From NCBI GenBank assembly GCA_003533505.1, contig DQGD01000003.1, positions 75,611 to 139,610 of the forward strand: DNA of 64,000 nt. Reading direction: 5' to 3'. Both the position numbers and the translations under genes were made by a program. The first letter of the stretch is position 1; each line of letters starts with the position of its first letter. The notes below the pieces were generated by a model. It was given only the letters and a program-made list of their open reading frames with translations. It was not told where the DNA came from and searched no databases. Of this stretch, positions 58,193 to 64,000 are shown one piece after another. This DNA comes from Clostridiales bacterium. GTDB lineage: Bacteria > Bacillota > Clostridia > Christensenellales > Pumilibacteraceae.

Positions 58193-59218
58193 TCAAAGCT
58201 TCTCGCCCGTGGCTTTAACCGCGTCTATCAGCGCGTCGGCGTAGAGCCGATAGCCCTCGTCGGACGGATGCACCCACGCGTCGGCAAAATACTTCTCGTC
58301 GTGCGGCACGAAGTCGTAGCAGTCGATAACGTGCATGTTTTCGTATTTCGCCGCGGCTGTAATTACTTCCGCGACTCCGCGGAAATCGCCGAACTCGCAC
58401 TTGCTCCATTCGGATTTTTCCAAATCCCTGCGCCAAATCGGGCACATCGCGAACACGGGTACGTCGGGGTAATTATCATGAAGCGCGGCGTAAAACTCGT
58501 CGGCGCGCTTTTGGGTGTACTCGCGCGTGCATGCTCTCCAATCGTTGGTGCCGTAGGCGACGAATATCGCGGTGGGCGTGTAGCTTTCCTTTATCGCCGC
58601 GATTTCCGGCTTGAAAAAGTCGCCGCCGATAGCCTTGTTGTGCTCGTCCGCGCCAAAAGCCTCGGCAACCAGCGTGGAGTACTTTTTGGTAGTGAACGTC
58701 GCGTCGTAGCCGTGCGTTATCGAATCGCCGAAAAACAAAAACGTCTTTTCTCTCGGAGCCGGGGCGATAAACGTCGCGCCCTTAAAGTCCGCCTCGGCAA
58801 CGTCGACGGTGACAGACCACGGGAAATAGATTCTCACCGTTTTCTCGCCCTCGGGCAGCGGAAATAATCCGCGATAGTCGCCGAGCAGCCTGCGAATGCC
58901 GGGGTAATGCTCGTGCGGCATGTCGCCCGAGTGATTGGTTATGCTGCCCACACCCACGCCGTCCGCGGTGACGTCCATCGAAAAATAAGTGCGCGAACTA
59001 CCCTCGCTCGCGGTGAAGTCAATCGCGACCGCCAAAGCGTCCGTTCTTACCGACAGGCAAACGCCCGAGCCGCAGCACAGCTTTCTCGAGTAATCGGTGC
59101 CGTCGTAGGCGCGCTCCTGTTCGGGCGTGAAGCGGTGCGGACGCGCCTTGCCGTTCTCCGCGGTGACGTAAGCCGTTCCCGTCAGGTACTTTTCTATTTC
59201 ATCCTGCGTTATCTTCAT
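58193..59218 (-). CDS. SGNH/GDSL-family hydrolase with N-terminal beta-domain
   Basis: A 341-residue esterase-type protein. The start at 59218 is supported by AAAGGAA. Residues 1-155 form a beta-sandwich (GVCLSVRTDALAVAIDFTAS, VRIYFPWSVTVDVAEADF) and the C-terminal SGNH domain has block I FLFFGDSITHGYD, block III VAYGTNDWRACTREY and block V WVHPSDEGYRLYADAL with the catalytic Asp-x2-His replaced by His-Pro-Ser-Asp context. Serine in GDSI and His in WVHPS are expected catalytic residues. It probably deacylates oligosaccharides such as acetylated xylans. Cytoplasmic, no signal peptide. First gene before glpP and GDPD. Confidence 0.8.
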   Translation of the reverse strand: MKITQDEIEKYLTGTAYVTAENGKARPHRFTPEQERAYDGTDYSRKLCCGSGVCLSVRTDALAVAIDFTASEGSSRTYFSMDVTADGVGVGSITNHSGDMPHEHYPGIRRLLGDYRGLFPLPEGEKTVRIYFPWSVTVDVAEADFKGATFIAPAPREKTFLFFGDSITHGYDATFTTKKYSTLVAEAFGADEHNKAIGGDFFKPEIAAIKESYTPTAIFVAYGTNDWRACTREYTQKRADEFYAALHDNYPDVPVFAMCPIWRRDLEKSEWSKCEFGDFRGVAEVITAAAKYENMHVIDCYDFVPHDEKYFADAWVHPSDEGYRLYADALIDAVKATGEKL

Positions 59219-59375
59219 ATTATCCGTTTCCTTTCTGTTCGGGCTACGGGTATATTTTAGCACAATCCCGGACTTCGGGTAAAGCAATTCGCCGCCGCAT
59301 AACGGTTTTTTATTGCAAAATTCCGGGCTTCGGCGCGTTTTAATCGCCCTGCCGCCGCCCTCGGCGCGAATTTTG

Positions 59376-59404
59376 TTGCGAAATTCCGAGAACTGTGCTA
59401 GAAT
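59376..59404 (+). promoter_or_regulatory. Promoter of the gene at 59441
   Basis: TTGCGA, 17 bases, TAGAAT with TG (extended -10). Confidence 0.65.
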
Positions 59405-59440
59405 AGCGTATGAAGAGAAAATTTACGGAGAAACGGTAAG

Positions 59441-60181
59441 ATGACAAACGAGAACATCGCTTACACCGAGGGCGACGAGCCCATAAAGGCGTTTATCGAC
59501 GCGTGCAACGTCATGTGCGAGGCAAAATATCTGCTCGGCGAGCGCAAGATTTCCGCCCTCATGAAGACAATCGCGAGCTATCCTCGGCTTATGGATATTT
59601 TCAAGGATGCCCTGTCGGGCTATAACAGCCACGCGGAGTTTCGCAAGTCGCAGGTAAGAGTGGGCACTCGCAGCAAGCTGGTGCCGCCGCAGAACCAGAC
59701 AAAATTCATTTCCTACGTCTTTTGCATACTGCTCGACCTCGACACGGGGCGCGTCAAGCTCCGCGAGTTTCTGGACGAGTACTTTTACAATACCAACCCG
59801 AATGAGGAGTTTGCGTTCTTCTGCTCGACGCTCATCGTGCCCTTCCGCGACGTGACCGAGTACGTCTACTACAACGGCGCGGACTCCTACCTCGAGGACG
59901 ACGAAGCCGTCGACGGCACGCTGCGCGATTCCGTAAAGCAGCTCTTGCAGGAAATGAGCGCCGCCGTCAACGAGAGCACGGTGATTACCATGGCGACCAA
60001 GCAGGACTTGTTCCTCATCGCGCGCGCAATCGAGAGCGCAATGACGCCCAACCGCATAGACCTCATAAAACCGCTCCTCACCGGCTATAAAAACACCGTC
60101 AATTCCTGCATGATTCGCGAAAAACTGACCCCGTACCTCGACAAGCTGTACAAGCTGTTTATCGTCAGCGAGATTTTCTGA
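59441..60181 (+). CDS. Uncharacterised all-helical cytoplasmic protein
   Basis: Not recognised. The 246-residue product has no signal or membrane segment and appears almost entirely helical, with repeated helix-like blocks (AFIDACNVMCEAKYLLGERK, then ISALMKTIASYPRLMDIFKDALSGYNSHAEF; FISYVFCILLDLDTGRVKLREFLDEYFY; LRDSVKQLLQEMSAAVNEST). Its normal codon use, good promoter, GGAG ribosome site and terminator show it is a real gene. It is monocistronic between SGNH and murI genes. There is no catalytic motif that I can name. Confidence 0.7.
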   Translation: MTNENIAYTEGDEPIKAFIDACNVMCEAKYLLGERKISALMKTIASYPRLMDIFKDALSGYNSHAEFRKSQVRVGTRSKLVPPQNQTKFISYVFCILLDLDTGRVKLREFLDEYFYNTNPNEEFAFFCSTLIVPFRDVTEYVYYNGADSYLEDDEAVDGTLRDSVKQLLQEMSAAVNESTVITMATKQDLFLIARAIESAMTPNRIDLIKPLLTGYKNTVNSCMIREKLTPYLDKLYKLFIVSEIF

Positions 60182-60219
60182 AGCGCCGACCGGCATATAA
60201 TCGCACGGCAAATACAACG

Positions 60220-60261
60220 AAAGCGTCCGCAGTCCTTTCAAAACCGCGAACGCTTTTTTGC
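60220..60261 (+). terminator. Terminator of the gene at 59441
   Basis: AAGCGTCCGC and GCGAACGCTT (one mismatch) followed by T6. Confidence 0.7.
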
Positions 60262-60331
60262 GCGGTTTATTCCGGCATTATATGCTAATGCCGCCGTAAC
60301 CCGAAGCCGCGCCCACGAATATAATGAGATT

Positions 60332-61042
60332 ATGAATAGCGGTGCAATAGGAATATTCGACAGCGGCGTTGGCGGACTGAAAATCCTCGGGGCGGCGGTC
60401 AAGCGGCTGCGCGGCGAGGACTTTATCTATGTTTTCGACCGCAGTCACTCGCCCTACGGCAACCGCAGCGACAGGTATGTGCGCCGCAGAGCGGAAAAAG
60501 TGAGCGAGCTCTTGCTGTCGAAGGGCGCGAAAGTCGTTGTCGCGGCTTGCAATACCGCCACGGGCGTGGGCATAACCTACCTCCGCCGCAAATTCGGCGC
60601 GCCGTTCGTGGGCGTGGAGCCGCCCGTAAAGCCTGCCGCTCTCGCAAGGACGCACGGCAAAATCCTGGTGCTGACCACCTGCCGCACCGCCGAGCAAGCT
60701 AATTTCCATAGGCTCCTCGAAAAATGGGACGACGGTAACGTCATCGTCGCGCCGCAGCCCTCTCTCGCCCGTGACGTGGAGCTGAATTTTGCGGCTCTTA
60801 GCAAGCTTAAGCCCGTGGTCGACGATATTCTCGCGCCCTACGACGGCGAGGACATCGAGAGCGTTGTGCTCGGCTGCACGCATTACTACTACCTCGCCGA
60901 CATGATTTCCGCGCATTACGGCGGCTCGGCACGCGTTTTCGACGCGGTTGACGGCGTAACGCACCGCATCGAAACCGTTTTAGACGAAAACGACCTTCGC
61001 TCGGAAACGGGCAAAGGTCGCGTAAAGTATATTTACTTGTAG
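60332..61042 (+). CDS. murI: Glutamate racemase
   Basis: A 236-residue racemase supplying D-glutamate for peptidoglycan. Both catalytic cysteines are present: C73 in VVAACNTATGVG and C182 in LGCTHYYYLAD. The N-terminus IGIFDSGVGGLKIL with D10 and S11 and the motif HSPYGNRS fit MurI. It is about 30 residues shorter than typical enzymes. A TATAAT at 60320-60325 would place transcription start at or next to the ATG, so the mRNA may be nearly leaderless; only a weak GAG could act as ribosome site. Confidence 0.9.
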   Translation: MNSGAIGIFDSGVGGLKILGAAVKRLRGEDFIYVFDRSHSPYGNRSDRYVRRRAEKVSELLLSKGAKVVVAACNTATGVGITYLRRKFGAPFVGVEPPVKPAALARTHGKILVLTTCRTAEQANFHRLLEKWDDGNVIVAPQPSLARDVELNFAALSKLKPVVDDILAPYDGEDIESVVLGCTHYYYLADMISAHYGGSARVFDAVDGVTHRIETVLDENDLRSETGKGRVKYIYL

Positions 61043-61081
61043 ATTAAGCCTCGCGGTTAAGCCGCGCGGCTTAACAGCCGA

Positions 61082-61495
61082 TTATTCGATGGCGATGTGA
61101 TGCTTCTCGGGCAGTTTTTCCTGCGGCTTCGGGAACATGAGCGTGAGCACGCCGTTCTCGAATTTCGCCTTGACGTCCTTTTCCTCGACGTCGCCGACGT
61201 AGTAGCTCCTCGAGCAAGAAACGCTGCGCTCTTTTCTGATGTAGCGGTGTTCCTTGTCCTCTTCCTTTTCCTCTTTGGCGGCGCTGACCGAAACGTAACC
61301 GTCCTCCATGCTGATGTGAATGTCGTTCTTGTCATAGCCCGGCATCTCGATTTCCAGCGTGTAGCCGTCCTTGCTCTCTTTTATATCGGTCTTCATGACC
61401 GTGCTGTCCATGTTGTAAAACGTGGGTTTGAAAAACTCGTCGAACGCTTCGTCGAACAATCCCATAGGATTCCTTTTAACAATATAATTTCTCAT
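61082..61495 (-). CDS. Small heat-shock protein Hsp20 (alpha-crystallin family)
   Basis: A 137-residue holdase chaperone. The alpha-crystallin domain spans about residues 33-130, with YTLEIEMPGYDKNDIHISMEDGYVSV, the RSYYVGDVEEKDVKAKFENGVLTLMFPK region containing the conserved GVLT motif, and KKIxI-like ending HHIAIE. The N-terminal MGLFDEAFDEFF is typical. GGAGG precedes the ATG. A strong promoter and a CIRCE-like element upstream indicate heat induction through HrcA. Confidence 0.93.
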   Translation of the reverse strand: MRNYIVKRNPMGLFDEAFDEFFKPTFYNMDSTVMKTDIKESKDGYTLEIEMPGYDKNDIHISMEDGYVSVSAAKEEKEEDKEHRYIRKERSVSCSRSYYVGDVEEKDVKAKFENGVLTLMFPKPQEKLPEKHHIAIE

Positions 61496-61556
61496 AATTC
61501 GTACCTCCGTACCTATTTTTTAATTTCGGCTGATTGGCAATCGTGCTTTTTATCTG

Positions 61557-61583
61557 TTAGCACTCTTCCCTTTCAACTGCTAA
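61557..61583 (-). promoter_or_regulatory. CIRCE-like HrcA operator
   Basis: TTAGCACTC, 9 bases, AACTGCTAA. The left half is a perfect CIRCE half-site; the right half matches 7 of 9 of the expected GAGTGCTAA. It lies immediately downstream of the -10 box of the Hsp20 gene. Confidence 0.8.
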
Positions 61584-61584
61584 T

Positions 61585-61613
61585 ATTGTAGCACCGCTCT
61601 TCTCAAATGTCAA
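61585..61613 (-). promoter_or_regulatory. Promoter of the Hsp20 gene
   Basis: TTGACA, 17 bases, TACAAT with TG extension on the minus strand. Confidence 0.85.
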
Positions 61614-61721
61614 TACTTTTCGGAAAAAAATTTTAAATTTTTTTTATTGTTCGGCGCGTTCGTGGTTTGCGGCTTCTCCGCCACGGTACTATGATGCCCC
61701 TACGGGCTCGATAATATACGA

Positions 61722-61757
61722 AAACCGCTCCCTCGGCTATACCCGAACGGAGCGGCT
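61722..61757 (-). terminator. Terminator of the SdpI-like gene
   Basis: CCGCTCC and GGAGCGG arms (loop about 18 bases); on the minus strand followed by TTTTC. Confidence 0.6.
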
Positions 61758-61781
61758 TGTGTCGTTATTCAGATGACAAAA

Positions 61782-62504
61782 TCAGTCTTTGTTTTCCTCG
61801 GCGGCGAGCATTACCGCGATTTCGGCTTGGCGCTCGGCGACGTAGCGGTTGTAGGCGACGCGCGTGTAGATAGTAACCCAGATGTAGTAGACGAAAATTC
61901 CTGTCAGCAACACTACCACGGCGTACACTCCGCGAGCGTAGGCTGCGGCAACCGTGCATATAAGGAATATGTATGTGAGCGCGCTCGCCGCGGCGGCATT
62001 TACGCGGTTCCAGACAGCCGGGTATTCCATGGTGCGTTTGTTCTTGATGCCGAAAACGGGGTTGGGCGGAAGGTCGGGCAGGAAGTTCGACAGCATGCAG
62101 AACGCTATGCTCACCAGCACGCAGACGAACGAAATGTAGTCGAAGTCGGCGAACACAAGCGAAACGTCGTACTTGCTCGCCGTGGAAACGACAAGCCAGC
62201 ACATGTTGATGAGGTAGACGACGTTCATTACGAGCGCCGCGATGAGAACGACCATGAAGTTGCGAGCGATGTAGCCGCGGTTGCGCAAAATCCTCGCAAC
62301 CGTGACGATTGCGAACGGAATAATGCAGAACAAACCTATGAAATTGAGCTGCCACACGTCGAATTCGAGCTGGACGGCGCCCGTCAACGGGTCGTTCACC
62401 TGAAACGGTCCCTTGACGAAGCTTTGCGCAATCGCTATCAGGCTTATCGGCAGGACGTTGACGAGCAGCGTGATTGACGACAGCCACCTTTCTTTCTTAT
62501 TCAT
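61782..62504 (-). CDS. SdpI/YhfL-family membrane protein
   Basis: A 240-residue membrane protein with about seven hydrophobic segments. The family signature is LPDLPPNPVFGIKNKRTMEYPAVWNRVNAAA near residues 143-173, corresponding to the conserved G-I-R/K-x-x-x-T-x-x-x-x-x-W motif of SdpI-type proteins, which includes the SdpC toxin immunity protein. Immunity cannot be inferred here because no sdp toxin gene is nearby; many such proteins have unknown roles. GGAGGAG precedes the ATG. Own promoter at 62614-62642. Confidence 0.7.
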   Translation of the reverse strand: MNKKERWLSSITLLVNVLPISLIAIAQSFVKGPFQVNDPLTGAVQLEFDVWQLNFIGLFCIIPFAIVTVARILRNRGYIARNFMVVLIAALVMNVVYLINMCWLVVSTASKYDVSLVFADFDYISFVCVLVSIAFCMLSNFLPDLPPNPVFGIKNKRTMEYPAVWNRVNAAAASALTYIFLICTVAAAYARGVYAVVVLLTGIFVYYIWVTIYTRVAYNRYVAERQAEIAVMLAAEENKD

Positions 62505-62613
62505 TTCTCCTCCGTGTGCCCGAGCGAGCGAACGCCGCCCCGGTCGCCTCTACGCGACAATGACTCGACGCGCATCGGCACGACTATGATATATAACGTA
62601 ATCGACGATTTCT

Positions 62614-62642
62614 ATTGTATCATAATAGTCGGGTGTTGTCAA
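62614..62642 (-). promoter_or_regulatory. Promoter of the SdpI-like gene
   Basis: TTGACA, 17 bases, TACAAT on the minus strand. Confidence 0.8.
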
Positions 62643-62681
62643 CGGCTTGCGGACGAACGCCGACAAAATCCTCACCACGTC

Positions 62682-63737
62682 CTAGAAAAGCGCGGCCACG
62701 ACGTCGGTCACTAGTCCTGCGGCGGTGCATACGACGTACATAAAGCCGACAATCGCGAGGTTTTCTTTAAGGTTCTTATTCTCCTTGAACAGCACCGCAT
62801 AGCCTATTCCGGCGCCTGCGCTCAGTCCTGCCACCGCCGAGCCTAACGTCAGTCCGCCCATCGCGTACAGCTCGCTAATCACTACCGAAGCCGCGCAGTT
62901 GGGTATCAGCCCGATAAGCGTGGCGACGAACGGCTGGATTATCGCCGTCTTGCCCAAAAAATCGGTCAGTCTGTCCTCGCCCACGAAATACACGACGTAG
63001 CCCAAAATCACGTTTACCGCGAGAATAAACCCAAGCACCGTCAGCGAGTGCAACAGCGGATGCAGCACCGCTTCCTTTACGCTCGGCTTGCCCGTCACGC
63101 TGTGTCCGTGACAACCGTGCACCGAGCCGCGCGCCTCTTGCTCCTCGTGCCCTTCATGCTCCTCGTGTTCCTCGCACTCTTCGGTATGCGCTGTTTCGCA
63201 AGTTTCCTCGCAAACCGCAGTCATCTCGGGCGCACGACCGTCTGCCGAGGTTTCGGGCGATTTTATATCCTCGCTCTGCGCTTTTTCGGTTGCGTCGGAG
63301 CCGTCGGAATGCTCGGAAGAAAGAGCTTTTTTGCCGAACTTGAAGCCGCGCGGAAAAAGAAAATGCACCGCGTAACCCACGACGAGCGCGAGGGCGAACT
63401 TGACGGCGAGCAGCGGCAAAAGTTTGTAGGCGTTACGGTAGTCGGCGAGCAGCACGGGCACCGCCTCGTCGCTGGTGGCGATGAACACCGCGAGCAACGT
63501 CCCGAGCGAAATTTTACCGGCGGAATACAGGTTCGCCGACACCACGGAAAAGCCGCACTGCGGCACTATGCCCACTACCGCTCCCACTGCCGGCGCGGCG
63601 TCGGAAAACAAAGCGCGGTTTTTCGCCACTTTGCCGGCGAACCTCGTTTCGATAAGTTCTATTAAAAAGTATGTCAGGACGATTATCGGCGCAAGCTTGA
63701 GCGTGTCGATAAGTGCGTCGAGCAAGACATCCCACAT
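62682..63737 (-). CDS. ArsP_2-like 10-helix metal permease with His/Cys-rich loop
   Basis: A 351-residue membrane protein of the putative heavy-metal exporter (ArsP_2) type, sometimes annotated as a manganese or arsenic transporter. Two halves each have the key motif: AAVGAVVGIVPQCGFSVVSANLYSAG near residue 50-75 and ATLIGLIPNCAASVVISELYAMG near 285-305. The linker (about 150-220) is hydrophilic and rich in E, H and C (CEETCETAHTEECEEHEEHE, then HGCHGHS), well suited to bind metal. The transported ion is not certain. No metal riboswitch is evident upstream. Confidence 0.75.
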   Translation of the reverse strand: MWDVLLDALIDTLKLAPIIVLTYFLIELIETRFAGKVAKNRALFSDAAPAVGAVVGIVPQCGFSVVSANLYSAGKISLGTLLAVFIATSDEAVPVLLADYRNAYKLLPLLAVKFALALVVGYAVHFLFPRGFKFGKKALSSEHSDGSDATEKAQSEDIKSPETSADGRAPEMTAVCEETCETAHTEECEEHEEHEGHEEQEARGSVHGCHGHSVTGKPSVKEAVLHPLLHSLTVLGFILAVNVILGYVVYFVGEDRLTDFLGKTAIIQPFVATLIGLIPNCAASVVISELYAMGGLTLGSAVAGLSAGAGIGYAVLFKENKNLKENLAIVGFMYVVCTAAGLVTDVVAALF

Positions 63738-63928
63738 TTCGTGTCGACCTCCACCGAAGCCGCCGCGGTCCTATCGGCGCGGCGCTTTCCAAACGCATAT
63801 TCTTAATTATATAACCATTCTCAAAATTTTTCAAGTCCTCGCAGCGATTTTTCCCGAAACCGTGCAAGCGCAAACGCCGCTATGCCGAAAACGCGCGTTC
63901 GCTTTTCTCCCTTACTTATCCGACTGAC

Positions 63929-63963
63929 AAAAGACTCGAAGTTCAACAACTTCGAGCCTTTTG
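63929..63963 (-). terminator. Terminator at window edge
   Basis: CTCGAAGTT and AACTTCGAG form a perfect stem with CAAC loop, extended by AAAAG/CTTTT pairs with one mismatch. It probably ends a minus-strand gene whose stop lies beyond base 64000; the remaining 37 bases to the edge have no stop codon on that strand. Confidence 0.7.
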
Positions 63964-64000
63964 CCGCTTGCAGGCGTCCTTTCTTCTTTTGGAGCTGATA

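Noticed and set aside
61782..62504. Bacteriocin immunity function for the SdpI-like protein
   Set aside because: No toxin precursor or sdp-type gene is nearby; family membership alone does not show immunity.
1..64000. CRISPR array, rRNA operon or replication origin
   Set aside because: No regularly spaced repeats with unique spacers, no rRNA-like sequence, and no DnaA-box cluster with dnaA/dnaN were seen.

Overview
The window looks like a chromosomal segment of a Gram-positive-type Bacillota (Clostridia-like) bacterium with a moderately high GC content. The evidence is indirect but consistent: a HrcA/CIRCE-type operator, PhoP-type TTTACA repeats, a GlpP antiterminator, a YtrA-type GntR operon, MscL, SdpI-family and DegV proteins, strong AGGAGG-like ribosome binding sites, and very regular sigma-A promoters (TTGACA / 17 bp / TATAAT). 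The many cytoplasmic glycosidases suggest a gut carbohydrate fermenter. I cannot name a genus. No rRNA, CRISPR array, prophage or replication origin is visible.

Layout. 1-2.1 kb: end of a lipoprotein gene and two XRE regulators. 2.2-4.7 kb: lactaldehyde reductase and a NahK-like N-acetylhexosamine kinase. 5-8.5 kb: heterodimeric ABC exporter. 8.8-15 kb: CNNM/CorC-type transporter, ACP plus AlkD, and a probable phosphate-regulated Na/Pi transporter-ribokinase-PHP operon. 15-20.8 kb: two minus-strand membrane-associated operons, LOR-family plus small membrane proteins, and SPFH/zinc-ribbon plus zinc-ribbon membrane protein plus a duplicated-repeat protein. 20.8-22 kb: a promoter segment flanked by a 23-bp inverted repeat, a frameshifted serine recombinase and two tRNAs. 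22-26.6 kb: MarR-controlled second ABC exporter. 26.6-27.5 kb: hairpin-rich repeat region with tRNA-Gly and tRNA-Pro. 27.6-32.4 kb: secreted CBM9-like and GH43 lipoproteins. 32.6-35.9 kb: ABC/permease/GntR operon and M18 aminopeptidase. 36-39.3 kb: double-HTH regulator, DegV, MATE exporter with a leader. 39.4-43.6 kb: GH2 enzyme, glycerol kinase, AraC pseudogene. 43.7-47.4 kb: uracil salvage (two uracil phosphoribosyltransferases, DUF523, uracil permease with a leader-peptide attenuator). 47.5-51.8 kb: ferritin-like protein, MarR, GH78, MscL. 52-59.2 kb: GH10, glutaminase-like protein, AraC, then SGNH hydrolase-GlpP-GDPD. 59.4-64 kb: unknown protein, glutamate racemase, Hsp20, SdpI-like protein, ArsP_2-like permease.

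How the genes work together. Extracellular lipoproteins (CBM9-like, GH43) would trim plant glycans, while signal-less GH10, GH2 and GH78 enzymes and an SGNH esterase finish oligosaccharides inside the cell. Rhamnose or fucose released there gives lactaldehyde, which the FucO-like enzyme reduces. GlpP, GDPD and GlpK form a scattered glycerol/glycerophosphodiester module.

The most notable observations are: (i) a 33-codon leader peptide ending on a U-rich stretch and overlapping an intrinsic terminator in front of the uracil permease, closely resembling UTP-sensing pyrBI attenuation; (ii) an SPFH/zinc-ribbon/repeat-protein operon whose promoter lies between inverted repeats next to a serine recombinase gene interrupted at an A7 run; (iii) three exactly 11-bp-spaced TTTACA boxes before the Na/Pi transporter; (iv) a near-perfect 25-bp dyad at the start of the GntR/ABC operon. 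All protein assignments come from reading the sequence and family knowledge; no database search was run.
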